Assembly: GCA_027596075.1 (NCBI GenBank)
Contig: JADGJC010000050.1
Location: forward strand, 122,128-186,127
Direction: 5' to 3'
DNA from: Rhizophlyctis rosea
Taxonomy: Eukaryota; Chytridiomycota; Chytridiomycetes; Rhizophlyctidales; Rhizophlyctidaceae
Length of the DNA: 64,000 bases
Shown here: one piece after another, positions 11,563 through 22,400 of the stretch
How the letters are laid out: each line of letters starts with the position of its first letter
How positions within the stretch are numbered: the stretch's first letter is position 1
The notes under the pieces: generated by a model
The model's database searches: none
What the model saw: the letters and a program-made list of their open reading frames with translations, nothing else
What the model was told of the DNA's origin: nothing
Made by a program: the position numbers and the translations under genes

Positions 11563-12191
11563 TCAAACAACCGGGGACGTGGGAGAGGCAGCTGGGATAG
11601 CGGCACTAGCGATGGGTGAGGCAGAGTCTACGGCACCGGAGGCGGAGGTAGCAGTTGGGACGGCGGAATTGAGCGTAGTGGTCGGTTGCGATCCTTGGTC
11701 GCCTGCCGCATCGTTGTTCTTCTTGGTTTGAAGAACTGTGACGACGATGACGATGATGATAGCCGCGACGACAGCAGCGAGAATGAGCTTCATTTTGACG
11801 TCTTTCCACCACATTTGTCGTCGGACTTTGGACGCGCCCTTCCGGAATTGCATGCTGGACGCTTGGAGATCCTCTATGTTTTGAAGGTTTGATGTTAGGC
11901 GTTGGTTTCATGGGAAGGAACAGTGATTATATTCTCTCATAAAACGCAAGAAGAACGTACCAGTTTTGCCCTGAAGGGAGTTGAGTTGCTCGCCGCGTTG
12001 CATGACTTTGTGGATGTTCTCTGTAATAGGATGGATGAGAAATCATGATAAGACTGTATGTCAATAACATTCCGCAACACCTTTCCCACGGCCACCACCT
12101 TCAACTCACCCTGCATAATGCCCACCACCTCGTCCACCTGCTGTTGAACAGCTTGTGTCTTGTTCGACCCGCTTGCTCCTGCTGATGACAT
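11563..12191 (-). CDS. synaptobrevin-type v-SNARE (Snc/VAMP family) with a long C-terminal extension
   Basis: Three exons (12110-12191, 11961-12020, 11563-11873) give 150 residues. It drives fusion of secretory or endocytic vesicles by pairing with t-SNAREs. The R-SNARE coil reads VQQQVDEVVGIMQ, ENIHKVMQRGEQLNSLQGKT, EDLQASSMQFRKGASKVRRQMWW. The zero-layer Arg is the one in MQRGEQL, and the juxtamembrane Lys/Trp-rich patch is present. The transmembrane helix is LILAAVVAAIIIVIVVTVL. Usual synaptobrevins end a few residues after the helix; this one continues for about 60 residues of Ala/Ser/Thr/Pro-rich sequence that would lie in the vesicle lumen or outside the cell. Both small introns carry consensus splice sites and all phases match. 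Confidence 0.92.
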
Positions 12192-12713
12192 TTTTGATGA
12201 TAGTTCTTGCTGGTAACGAACGTAAGATACTGTTTGCTAATGGCCTTCTTTTCTGTGAGAAATTGCGCAATGTGAGTGTGAGAATGAAATGGAAAGGAAG
12301 TGTGGAGGAGAGTTTCATTCTGAATGCCAAGCTGGTCGAGTGTGTGTCCTGTGTTACAGCCGGGTGGTATCAACGCGCAGCCTTCCTTTCCCGTTGTGAT
12401 CCCAGGAGTCCCAGGATCCGATCCGAGACATCGGGCCTCCATCCAAGCCACTGTTGGGCTTCCAGGGCTTGCTATCCTCAGCCCTCCGAACATTGTCCAA
12501 GCCCACCCTTCCCCGTCTGAATGAGCGGTCATCAGGTGGGGCATCAGTTTCCCCTCTTTTGCTTGGAATTTTCGGGGGTCTCCAAGACTCAACTGCTGGT
12601 AAATAAACAAAGGGGTGCCCTTCGCTCCTCAACCCCTCATTCCCCGACGAGGTTGCCTTACAGCTCCTTTCCACTCACAAATATACGTGCACTTGCTCCA
12701 GCAGGACCTCATC
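12192..12713. other. divergent promoter region
   Basis: 0.5 kb between the start codons of the v-SNARE gene (minus) and the RING gene (plus). No other gene seen. Confidence 0.5.
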
Positions 12714-14219
12714 ATGCCCGGAACTCTTGACTCTTCCCCCTTTCCGCCTCAGCGACAAACAATTCGCAACGGGGTGCCAGTCGCCAAGCGCGCTGCACCC
12801 CTCCCTCCAGACGACTATTCCGACGGATCATCCAGTCACTCTGCAGCAGAACCAGCACTACCACAACTAGTAGACTCATACCTCCCTAGCCCAGTCGCAA
12901 CACCGCCTCCACTCCAACACCGCTCCTTCTCCGAACCTACGCCCTCGAACTACCCCACAATTCGTCCCCGCGAGGCCTCGCGAGCCGTCCTCCCCGAAAA
13001 CTACTCATACCTTCACCCTTTCGAATCCGACAAATCCGCTTTTTCCCAGCATCTAAAATGCCCGAAATGCCTCCATGTTTTTGACACGCCTTTACGCTTT
13101 CCTTGCTGCAACGGCCGGATATGCATGTCGTGCGTGAAAACAAACAAAGGATGGGACAAATCGGGGCAGCTGTGCTCGCTGTGCCTGAGCGCTGTCAGTC
13201 TGGGAGATTTGACGGTGGATGAAGAGTTGAAGCGGACGGTGGATGATTTGGATGTGTATTGCGTGAGGAAACGGAAGGGGTGTGAGTGGGTTGGGCCGAG
13301 GAAGTACTTGTTTGTGCATGTCGCGGAAGAGTGCATCTTTGCTCCTGGTGCGTTCATTTGCCCATTTTCGCATTGCGGTCCTCATCGAAGATGCACAATC
13401 ACTGAATGCGTTTGCTTGTTCAAATCAGTCTCGTCCGAACCCAATCCCGAAACCATGTCATATCTATCAGCAGTTGAAGACCCCACTCGCTCCGTGGCCA
13501 TCAACGCAACCTACCCAGTTGTATCCGAAACCCTCGGACGGCCGCTCCCACCGCGCGTGGACAGTACACCAAAACTAGGCACCGACATCTCCGTAGGATT
13601 GTGGACCGACGACATGGGAAGACCACTCAACACTGAACACCGTTTTAAAGGCCATATTGTGGTGCCGCCACGGAGTGCGTCCGCCGAACCGGTCCAGAAA
13701 ACTCCTCGCCGAGTAGTGCTAGCTAGCGGGATGGAAGTGCCGAGACGTACGGCGGTGCCGAGAGTCGGCGAAGGAGGAGACTTGACGCTTTCTGATGGGG
13801 AAGCGCGCGCCATGGCTCGAAGAAGAGGTGCTGACATGAACGTTGTGGATGACCCCATTGAAATCATAACGGAGGCGGAGAAATGGCAGTCATACCCCGT
13901 TCGGTTGGACGAGGAAGAAGTGGCGTTTGCGTTGGGTGGTAGTAGTGTCGATTCAACGCCGTCTACGCCGCGGAGTTTGCGTAGTTTGGGATATGGCATT
14001 CCCCGGGAGTCGCTTGAGCATGAGCAGGGGAAGAGATGGTCGGAACTGACGACGGATGGGCAGGTGGGGCGTGCGACGCAGGATGGGATTAGTTTGATGG
14101 GGGATGTGAGCTTGTATTCTAGGGATTCGGATGCGGTCACGGAGATTGATGAGGAGGAGTGGAGGGGGACGATCAATGGGTGGAGACCACACGCTAGGTC
14201 GAATGTGACGGACTTGTGA
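12714..14219 (+). CDS. RING-type zinc-finger protein with TRAF-like cysteine region
   Basis: Probable E3 ubiquitin ligase or adaptor, 501 residues from the ATG at 12714. A Pro-rich N-terminus of about 95 residues precedes a RING-like finger (CPKCLHVFDTPLRFPCC, RICMSCVKT, QLCSLCLSAV). It is followed by a TRAF-zinc-finger-like segment (VYCVRKRKGCEWVGPRKYL, HVAEECIFAP). The remaining 270 residues are low-complexity, Ser/Pro/Arg-rich, ending EEWRGTINGWRPHARSNVTDL. A GT-AG segment, 13348-13428, is exactly 81 nt and open in frame, so it could be an intron whose retention only adds 27 Cys/His-containing residues. Without the intron the gene is single-exon. No substrate can be inferred. Confidence 0.75.
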   Translation: MPGTLDSSPFPPQRQTIRNGVPVAKRAAPLPPDDYSDGSSSHSAAEPALPQLVDSYLPSPVATPPPLQHRSFSEPTPSNYPTIRPREASRAVLPENYSYLHPFESDKSAFSQHLKCPKCLHVFDTPLRFPCCNGRICMSCVKTNKGWDKSGQLCSLCLSAVSLGDLTVDEELKRTVDDLDVYCVRKRKGCEWVGPRKYLFVHVAEECIFAPGAFICPFSHCGPHRRCTITECVCLFKSVSSEPNPETMSYLSAVEDPTRSVAINATYPVVSETLGRPLPPRVDSTPKLGTDISVGLWTDDMGRPLNTEHRFKGHIVVPPRSASAEPVQKTPRRVVLASGMEVPRRTAVPRVGEGGDLTLSDGEARAMARRRGADMNVVDDPIEIITEAEKWQSYPVRLDEEEVAFALGGSSVDSTPSTPRSLRSLGYGIPRESLEHEQGKRWSELTTDGQVGRATQDGISLMGDVSLYSRDSDAVTEIDEEEWRGTINGWRPHARSNVTDL

Positions 14220-14920
14220 ATGGAAGGAGGTGGGGTGTTTTCTATGTAGTGCAACGTGACTTTTGCGCATATGTAGATTTGTACATTTTGTAGGTAGTTT
14301 TTGTTTGTCTTGTCCGTTTGCAATACTTCGCATTCTTTTGTGCACTGCAGTACCGGATATTTTTTGCAGGTTTTTGGACAAATGGCGGGCGCCACGATGG
14401 AATCGTGATTGGTAACACCATGTTCAACACTTGCAATGTGTCCAATGCTGGATCCTTCATGATTATTTGAGGGCGCGAACTTGATTGTGCTGTGAGTAAT
14501 CAAGAACAATGCAAAAAATTGGGCTCATGGCATGTGTCAAGTGCATACGCCGGAGTCGAACGCCGAATATAATGATCACCGCTAAGCTCAACCCGCGCAT
14601 ACCCACTCGAACACTCGCCCGCCACTGTTAACTAGTCATTAGGGAGTATTGATGGGGTTGAGAACCCTTATCCACACTCCAGCCGGAGCGAGTGAATTAT
14701 CAAGATTTATGTGGCTGGCAAGTCGTGTCTTTCTGGTGTCAACCACCTTTCTGAAAGAATCTGAACCCTTTCCGACACCGTCCCAAAATACGACTGCCAT
14801 CGTTTTGACTGCCGTCCATACCCGAGGTTTTTGTTAACGCAACCTTTACCTCGTAAGCAATTTGCTTTGGAGGGGTCATAGAAGATTCACCACACCTTCG
14901 TCGACAGTCTTTAGCAGAAG
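14220..14920. other. intergenic region
   Basis: 0.7 kb between the RING gene and the exonuclease gene, both on the plus strand. I see no supported gene. A pol III B-box-like match at about 14549-14565 (minus) does not fold into a tRNA. Confidence 0.45.
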
Positions 14921-16003
14921 ATGCACCGCTCTGCTTTTGAGTTGGCATTTCAATTCCCCGTCCTGCGAAGTACCCTTCCCACGGGACTCTCCCGCGCACG
15001 TCCCGTCCCACTCCCCATTGTACAACCAAACACCCCGCTCACAAACCTACAAGTCCTTTACACCGTGCGCGTCTCCTCCATCGTCAACTGGCTACGCACC
15101 CATGCGCAATCGCCGAACCGTTTAGGTTTCGACACTGAGACACGGCCGACGTTTGTGAAGGGAGATTACAACCCCACAGCGCTGTTACAGCTCGCGACTC
15201 TCTCAGGACATGTGCTGCTGGTGCCGGGATTCCAGGTCGGGCGCGAAGACTGGGCCGTCGTAAAACCGGAGTTAGAGAGAGTGCTGGGAGATCCGAATAT
15301 TTGGAAGGTGGGAGTTGGGGTAGCGGCGGACGTGGAGAAGCTGATCAAGGATTGGGACTTGGATTTGAGCATCAGCGCTTGTAAATGCGTTGATGTGTCG
15401 TTGTTGACGAAGAAGTTGGTCGGGTGGGAACCGCCGTTGCCGCCTCAGCAACTGAAGCAGAATGCTACAGACACACAAGATGCGAATGGACAAGGGTCAA
15501 CACTTACCCCTAGGCTGTCTAGCAGCCAACCCATTGACTCTCCAACACCAGCATCCAATGGCGGACCTTCATTGTCATCAACGACAAACCTCACACCCAC
15601 CACGTCGCAAACCTCGTCACAACAACCCGCACCCACCACTGCCTCACCCCCAAATGCATCAAAACAAAAATTCGGCCTCCGGGATCTATCACGTATATAC
15701 CTCGGCATCAACATGTCCAAAAAGGAGCAGATGCAAAACTGGGAACGCTTTCCTCTCACGGAAGCAATGGCCCGGTACGCGTCATTAGACGCATGGGCGG
15801 GCGTGGCTGTGCTGGATGTGTTGGAGGAGGAGTTTGAGCAGCCGAGTGACATGGACAATGTGATTCAGGCTCATTGGGAGGCGAATGAGAGGAGGGACTT
15901 GAAGTTGAAATGGAATTCGAGAGGTCAGGGACATTCTGCTGTTAGACATCATCCTTATTCGAGACCGGTGGGAAGGAACAGGAATGTGCATGGTAGTGGA
16001 TGA
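14921..16003 (+). CDS. WRN-like DEDDy 3'-5' exonuclease domain protein
   Basis: Intronless, 360 residues. DEDDy-type exonucleases remove 3' nucleotides from DNA (WRN exonuclease) or RNA (RNase D). Exo I is FDTETRP (residues about 69-75), exo II is in GVGVAADVEKLIKDWDLDL, and exo III is RYASLDAWAG with the Tyr and Asp of the DEDDy class. Between exo II and exo III is an insertion of about 80 residues rich in Gln, Ser, Thr and Pro (around residues 175-255). After it, FGLRDLSRIYLGINMSKKEQMQNW matches the family. There is no RecQ helicase domain, so this is a stand-alone exonuclease as in plant and insect WRN-exo proteins. The Arg-rich N-terminus (LSRARPVPLP) could be a mitochondrial or nuclear signal; this is inference. 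Confidence 0.85.
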   Translation: MHRSAFELAFQFPVLRSTLPTGLSRARPVPLPIVQPNTPLTNLQVLYTVRVSSIVNWLRTHAQSPNRLGFDTETRPTFVKGDYNPTALLQLATLSGHVLLVPGFQVGREDWAVVKPELERVLGDPNIWKVGVGVAADVEKLIKDWDLDLSISACKCVDVSLLTKKLVGWEPPLPPQQLKQNATDTQDANGQGSTLTPRLSSSQPIDSPTPASNGGPSLSSTTNLTPTTSQTSSQQPAPTTASPPNASKQKFGLRDLSRIYLGINMSKKEQMQNWERFPLTEAMARYASLDAWAGVAVLDVLEEEFEQPSDMDNVIQAHWEANERRDLKLKWNSRGQGHSAVRHHPYSRPVGRNRNVHGSG

Positions 16004-16331
16004 GTGTCATTCGGTTCTGTATGTAGAGGGATGTCTGGGATTTGCGGGGAATCAGGACTAGTGTAAATAGTGTAAATAGCAACTTTATAGCAATTTTTGT
16101 ATGGACGATCATTCTCCAACCACAAACGTAGATGTGGCTTGTCCCGCGTCATTCGTCGCGCTCGCGCTGGGCGCAACATCTGTTTACTGAATTCCTCTTG
16201 AATTCAGTAGACTGAAATTCCACTTGAATTCCGCATAAACAACGATCTCGTCCTCCCCCATTCTGTAACAACCTTATCATTACCCTCCTCTTGCAACCAA
16301 TTTCGCTCAACCAACCTAGCCGCTCGCTTTA
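16004..16331. other. short intergenic region
   Basis: 328 nt between two plus-strand genes. It holds the exonuclease 3' end and a pyrimidine-rich leader (about 16240-16331) ahead of the YdcF-like ATG. A partial direct repeat of TGAATTCC... is seen near 16189-16222. Confidence 0.45.
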
Positions 16332-17003
16332 ATGACTGTAACACAGTCAACACCCGATGATTTTGCCCACAATGCATCCCTCATCTACAACTACCACCGA
16401 ATGTACCAATCCCTCCCCTCCAAACCCGTAGACGCAATTTTCTGCCTCTGCAGCCTAGACATCCGTGTTGCCAGACACGCCGCTCAACTCTACCTCGCCG
16501 GACACGCCCCTCTCCTGATCTTCTCCGGCAACGTCGGTGCGCTAACAGAAGGCCGCTTCACCGCACCCGAGGCTGACGTATTCGCCGACATTGCGAAATC
16601 TATGGGGGTTCCCGCGTCCAATATCTTGGTTGAAAACAAAGCTACCAATACGGGTGAAAATGTTCGGTTCACATACCAGCTGTTACGTGAGAAGGGGCTT
16701 CAGATTCAGCATTTTATTCTGGTACAGAAGCCGTATATGGAAAAGCGGACATGTGCTACATTTGCGAAGCAGTGGCCGGATTCGGGTACAAAGTTTACTG
16801 TGACGAGTCCGTCGTTGGAGTGGGAGGAGTATCCGGATGTCGAGAACCCGGCGGAGTTGGTGATTAACATTATGGTGGGGGACTTGGTGAGGATTAGAGA
16901 CTACCCGGCAAAGGGGTATCAAATTGCGATGGAGATGCCGGAGGATGTTTGGGAAGCTGGACAATGGTTGATTAAGGCAGGATTTGATAGACATTTGCCT
17001 TGA
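16332..17003 (+). CDS. YdcF/DUF218-family protein
   Basis: Intronless, 223 residues, close in length to bacterial YdcF. The fold is Rossmann-like; E. coli YdcF binds S-adenosylmethionine but its reaction is unknown. Shared blocks: DAIFCLCSLDIRVARHAAQLY, PLLIFSGNVGALT, ATNTGENVRFTYQLL (the family's key TNTGEN motif), and VQKPYMEKRTCATF. No signal peptide or membrane helix is visible, so it is probably soluble. It lies 328 nt after the exonuclease gene and runs convergent with the F-box gene. Absence of introns and close match to bacterial homologues allow an old transfer from bacteria, but several neighbours also lack introns. Confidence 0.85.
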   Translation: MTVTQSTPDDFAHNASLIYNYHRMYQSLPSKPVDAIFCLCSLDIRVARHAAQLYLAGHAPLLIFSGNVGALTEGRFTAPEADVFADIAKSMGVPASNILVENKATNTGENVRFTYQLLREKGLQIQHFILVQKPYMEKRTCATFAKQWPDSGTKFTVTSPSLEWEEYPDVENPAELVINIMVGDLVRIRDYPAKGYQIAMEMPEDVWEAGQWLIKAGFDRHLP

Positions 17004-17259
17004 TGTAGTTATATCAGGATCTCGATTGCTTAAAACGACATAGATTTGTATATATAGTCATTCGATATCAAATGAACCCTGTGAGAGCACATGGTGGAAA
17101 TATCGACAATGGCTGGAGGTACCTGGAAAAGATTTCCACCGGGATACATCCGGCAGTTTGCAGTGTTTTATTTACATCCTTCTGGTTGCTCCATTCTAGA
17201 GCAACGTCTTACAAGGTACTCCGATTGGAGATTCTTGCACAGCAATGACTTATCATCTT

Positions 17260-18981
17260 TTATCCCGCAATTGAACCGTCATCTCCTTTAAGTTCCGTTT
17301 TTCCCACCTCATTCTCCGCCCCGTCCATTTCAGCTCCCTTCGCAACCTTCAACCTCTTCCAAATCACCCGCCCCCTCCCATGCCCCCACGCCCTCCCATC
17401 CACAATCTTCCTATCTCTAACATAAACCCACAACCCCTCATTAGCAGGATCCCCATAATCCGACTTCCTCCCATCCCGTCTCCCCTTCGGCAACTTTGGC
17501 ACCCTCCACTTACTCCACTCCCCAAATGGATTCATCACCATCAAGAATTTCCCTCCCTTTCTGCCACCATCCCCAATGCCAACTATCCTACTCCCATCCT
17601 CCGTCATCGTAAACGCATGGGGGAAGCCTCCCCAACCAATTTTGCAGCTGATCCGTCCCACGCGAAAGAGATCCGAGAGGCGGTGGATGTTGAGGTAGCC
17701 GTTGCCGTAGCTGTTGCCGTCGCCAATGAGATGAGTGCGGGTCATGAAGGCTAGATTGGTGCTGGGGCGCCCGTCCCAGTCGTCCTCAAGTTCCACCCCA
17801 TATGTCGCTACCAAGGACCCAGTAGCCGTATATTGGCGATTCCAATTGACGAATGCTGAGTTCGATCCAAGGTCAGATGAATGACTATGAGAATCCTTGT
17901 CACTCCCGTCCACCACCACAGCCTTGGCAGACGCTTCCGAATATGATGGCAACTGGTACAACCGAATATGTCTCCCCCTCCCTCCGCAGTCACTGATAAA
18001 GGCTAAGAAAGATTCGTTATGTAGGATGTTCCGTGCCCCTAGCTGGCCATAATGTTGTGCATCAAAGTGCCCATCCCGAATAACGACTGCCACAGGATCG
18101 CCGGTGGGTCTTCCAGCATCATCACTTGGAGGGAGGAGCCAAATGTTGATGTGGTTGCTGGAGGTATGAACTACGAGAGTACGACCGCAGAGGGATGTGT
18201 GGTGACCTGGTCCGAAGGGAGTTTCGAGGAACAGAGCTTTGGTGCTGGTGGTGTACAGGTCGATGCCGTCCGGAAATGTTTCCTTTGCATACAGATCGGT
18301 TCGGCAGGACGAAAATTGACGCTTGTCACTAAACTCGTGTATGTCGTTGAGGAATGGCTGGGGGTTGTGCGGGAATGGGTCGGCGCATTGTATCCAGACG
18401 TTTGCAGTAAGGAGGGTAGTACGTTGGAAGGTAGATTTGGGATCCAGGGTTTGCTGTTCGGTGATGATTTTGGGCCGCCTCTTGTATGGTCTTCTGTATC
18501 CGTCTTCCTCGTTTTCATCATACCCATCATTACTACTTATGCTATCTTCATCATCGATATCTTCCTGCTCCCAATTTCCATTTTCCCCAACGCCGTCCAT
18601 CTGATCCCCCTCCTCTTCACTATCCTCCACATCGTCCCAATCAACTCTATAACAAGCCTGCTCTTCCCGAGGATGCCCAGCTCTCTCATGATCATAATCA
18701 TCACACCTGTCCCCCTTTTCCGACCATCCCACACGCCACGTGTCATAAACCCGTAAAACGTCCAACCAAGTTTCGTTCGGTAGCAGTGGAGGTGGCCGAG
18801 CATTTGGAGGAAATTGGGTCATGAGAACGTCGCGCCATACTGAGGAGGTGGGAGAAAGGAGTCCATTCCGCCAGGTTTTGCAGGCTTGGTAGCAACGGTA
18901 GATTGTGAAGAAACGGAGGTGGGCGAAGATGTCGCGGGTGATTTCGTCGGGGATGGTTAGGATTGTTGGTGTAGCCGGCAT
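17260..18981 (-). CDS. F-box protein with an acidic central region
   Basis: Intronless, 573 residues from the ATG at 18981. The F-box lies at the N-terminus (LTIPDEITRDIFAHLRFFTIYRCYQACKTW, split here as TIPDEITRDIFAHL and CYQACKTWRNGL), suggesting an SCF ubiquitin-ligase adaptor. A very acidic stretch (about residues 90-165, Asp/Glu/Asn-rich) separates it from a C-terminal region of beta-strand character (HTSLCGRTLVVHTSSNHINIW, GWGGFPHAFTMTEDGSRIVG) that may be a degenerate propeller. No named family could be assigned to that part. The 3' end converges on the YdcF-like gene, 256 nt apart. Confidence 0.8.
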   Translation of the reverse strand: MPATPTILTIPDEITRDIFAHLRFFTIYRCYQACKTWRNGLLSPTSSVWRDVLMTQFPPNARPPPLLPNETWLDVLRVYDTWRVGWSEKGDRCDDYDHERAGHPREEQACYRVDWDDVEDSEEEGDQMDGVGENGNWEQEDIDDEDSISSNDGYDENEEDGYRRPYKRRPKIITEQQTLDPKSTFQRTTLLTANVWIQCADPFPHNPQPFLNDIHEFSDKRQFSSCRTDLYAKETFPDGIDLYTTSTKALFLETPFGPGHHTSLCGRTLVVHTSSNHINIWLLPPSDDAGRPTGDPVAVVIRDGHFDAQHYGQLGARNILHNESFLAFISDCGGRGRHIRLYQLPSYSEASAKAVVVDGSDKDSHSHSSDLGSNSAFVNWNRQYTATGSLVATYGVELEDDWDGRPSTNLAFMTRTHLIGDGNSYGNGYLNIHRLSDLFRVGRISCKIGWGGFPHAFTMTEDGSRIVGIGDGGRKGGKFLMVMNPFGEWSKWRVPKLPKGRRDGRKSDYGDPANEGLWVYVRDRKIVDGRAWGHGRGRVIWKRLKVAKGAEMDGAENEVGKTELKGDDGSIAG

Positions 18982-19472
18982 CTTTCTTGTCACCAGTCCC
19001 TGAAGCTTGTAAGGTCCTTGCGGAAGCCCAGTATCAAGTCTACTGCCGATGGAATCGACGCATTCTCACCAAAATTGGTAGAAAGGTTGGCAATCTGGTT
19101 GGCAATCGCACGTCGCGTTGGGAGAAGAAAATAATGGTGCTTGTGTTTGGTCCACATTCCTGCGTTCAGGACGCGCGGGTCCTTGCCAACCAAAGACTGG
19201 CAGGTCGCCATTCAAGTTGGCAGTCAGCGGAGTTTGTGAATACTGTCCAGCATGGCTGGTTAGGCAGATATTATACTGAAATTGAAGAGTGTATGCCATC
19301 GGTTCACCTTTCACATCTGGCGAGTAAATCGAGCAAGAGGCATCCCAGAAATTCCTAGCATTCTTGCGACAAATACGAAGGAGTAACACAACCTACAGGG
19401 AAGCAGAATACTTTCTGTCCAATAATCACATGCTGGCCGGTTTGTTTATCCACCATTGTTTGTTTACCGATC
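18982..19472. other. intergenic region
   Basis: 0.5 kb between the start of the acidic F-box gene and the stop of Zwilch. It should contain the F-box gene promoter; no other gene seen. Confidence 0.45.
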
Positions 19473-22400
19473 TCAGTGTGGACGCACTGGACGCTTTGTA
19501 AACAAAAATGAACTTGACGTACTTTCCCTGCCAACTCTTTCTTGATAGCCCACCAGGTCGGCGCTAACGCTCATGTCCAAACGTTCCTCAATCCAGTATT
19601 GAAAAATACACATATCACCACCGCCAAGCTTCATCAAAGATATCTCATAACTCCCTTCACCATCTTCCATTGGCTTTCCCCCGGTCCCGTCCACATCTCT
19701 CCGCTCATCATCATCATCTGATCCGTTCCATCGATGTCCATTGCTGCATCATCTATGATGCGCAGATGGGCATGAGTATTCGCCAGAATGTGTAACAAAG
19801 CCATTAAAAGGCAAAAATTTACCATTAAAATGCATTGCAGCGTTCTCCCCAAAGACCCCTTCATGTCTCGTCAGCCATAAAATGTGCTTCACAGGCAATG
19901 AATCGGTATGTTCTTGTGCTTCCGCATCTGGTCCCAATGTCATCATCCATGACGAAGGTGTGATCCTGAGAAGGTAGTGTGAACATTTCCTTACCATCCG
20001 TGCCTCAAAAGCTTGCCAGACCGACACGCAACTCACCCACTAACCAACCCCTCAACCGCCTTCCCACCACCTCCAAACCACCTTGGCAATTCCGCATGAA
20101 ACACTACAGGATCCTCGACTTCGTCTTTCCTCCCACCCCCATCTTCTTCCATCTCCTCCCCACGTTCTTCCCATCGCTCCGCTACATCTTTCCAATAATC
20201 AACAGCAGCCCGAACAATCAATCTCATTACGTCCGGTGGCATCATGAGAACGTTCGATCTGATCAGGGTGACCAGTTCCACCACGCGGAAGAGATACCGC
20301 AACCTCCGTAGTTGCTGTTCCAGAGGGAGCGTGGCGTCCATGAAGAAGTCCTACAAAATTCAAATTGTCAAGACGCCATCAGTAGTCCTACACCCATTCA
20401 AAAGACTCACCACTCGCTCCCCACCCAAAATCGTCGCACAATCCTTTCTCAACTTCCCCAAGCCAATCTCTACAACCCATTCCAGTGGACTTTCGAGCCA
20501 GTAATCAAACACTCGCGCAATAGCCTGACGCTGCTCGTCCACATCCACTGCCGTTTTCAGTCTCGCCAACTTGAAGCAATCTCTGATCGCGGTTGCTAAC
20601 GAAGTGTGATTCGTTTTGCTGATGACGGGCTGCAAGCGACTTGTTTCCAATTCTTCCACTACGGCTGTTAGTGCGTCGGTGATGTCGTCTTGATTTACGG
20701 CACCTGTGTGGACATGGATCAGGTGGGAATCATATGCAACTTGCTGACGCTGAATTTTGTTTTACCCTGCAGGAAACTCCACAACTTTTCGGTGAAATCC
20801 AAATCACTTCGAACGGGCAACACACTCGCGGCTTCAAAGTCAAACGACGTCGACGTGTTTCCATTTCCGTTTGGAGCACCAGCTGAGGTAGCGTCTTTTT
20901 GCCGGTCATCCATCATTGCGCCGTCTTCCTTGATCTCTGACAAAGGGGCTTGATAGGCATTCAAATGAGAATGCATCAGCTTTCAAGCCTCCAAACTTAC
21001 GTTGCAAAAATGCATCCACAGTTCCTGACAACGTCGTTCCCACTCCCGCTCCAGTGTCCGCTCTGTCCGACCATTCCTTTCCTCCCAACCGAATCGCATC
21101 CCACTCCATCAAAGTCGCAAGTTCTGCACGAAGAATCGAGGTCGGAATGTGATTTTCTGGATCCCGGCCACCGAAAACTGCACGTATCCGCTGATATATG
21201 TACCATCAATGTCATGTCCCACCTTTTGTTCATTTCTGGTTGTTTGGCACTTACAACTGTGATTTGAGCAGATTGTGGCGGAGAGGATAAGATCTCTTGC
21301 GTGCCACGCCATGATACTTCCATGGATATGCAACTTGTCGGACCAGATGTCGTCTGCAATCACGAGCTCAATTTCATCAATGTGCCAGGTTGTCCCCATG
21401 GATTGTCAGCTCACCTTGAATAAATTATCGCTTAGAATATCATATGTGGCGATTGCTGAGCATACCAAGCCCTAAAACCACATGAGAATCATCAGAAATA
21501 TCCGAATGCTTTGAAGCCGTCGCAACTCACATCCACTTCATCTGTCTCACAGTCCTCCAAGTACTCTTCAACAACGTTCTCAAATTTTGGTAACTCTCCA
21601 CACGACGTTTCTTCTTCATGGCTGTTCTTTGCTACCAGTCCTATTCTTCCCATGGCGCTGTGAGTTTGGCAAGATTGCCCTGCCGATCAATGTTTTCTTA
21701 CCTTGGTCATCTAAAACAATATTCTCACAAATGAAACCGTCCGCTGTTTGCAAGCCGCGCGACCCAACATATGCTTTAACTGTCTTTCCAGACTCGTCTG
21801 AGCTTGTGCAGAATACAAATACGGCGGGAAGAGGAGACGGTGTTGTGATAGGATTCGACGAAGAGTGGTGAAGGGAGTAAAGGGAGAGGAAGAGCCTGCA
21901 AACATGTCATGAGCACATTTTCAGAATGATCCATGAAGCTATATTGATAAGGCACTACTTACTTAGCGTCTTCAAGCGAGACTGGGGACCAGATGGAAGG
22001 ATGAACGAGCGACGTACTTTCCCACGGCAAACTAGGCGTATCTGGCTACGCGCATTATGTTACCACGGTGCTTGAAAAGTAGTTGTCCACAATGTTCTTA
22101 CCTTATCTGTTTCGTTGACTTTCTTCATCCCCATTGTCGTGCCTGCAATAACGCGTGGGAAAGTATCCAGCTGAATCTCAACCTGCAATAATGGCAACAC
22201 CATTAGTCGTTGAGCAGGTTAACTTTCACCACCAATTCAAATATACCTCTTGATCGTGTCCATTCCCCTTTTGAGCCGTTACAAGGAAGAAGGGTTCAGC
22301 CCCTTGCACTTTACGAAGCGGGTGGTTGATACCAGGTGGGAGGTACCACACATTGCTTGTTTCAAAAGGAATCGGCCGGAGAGTCTAGAACTAGCAGTGA

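Noticed and set aside
13511..14509. 332-codon antisense ORF over the RING gene
   Set aside because: Shadow of the sense coding strand; Ser/Thr-rich without motifs.
14545..14575. B-box-like GTTCGACTCC on the minus strand followed by a T-run, as in a tRNA gene
   Set aside because: The flanking bases do not form a T-stem and no acceptor or D-arm pairing could be found.
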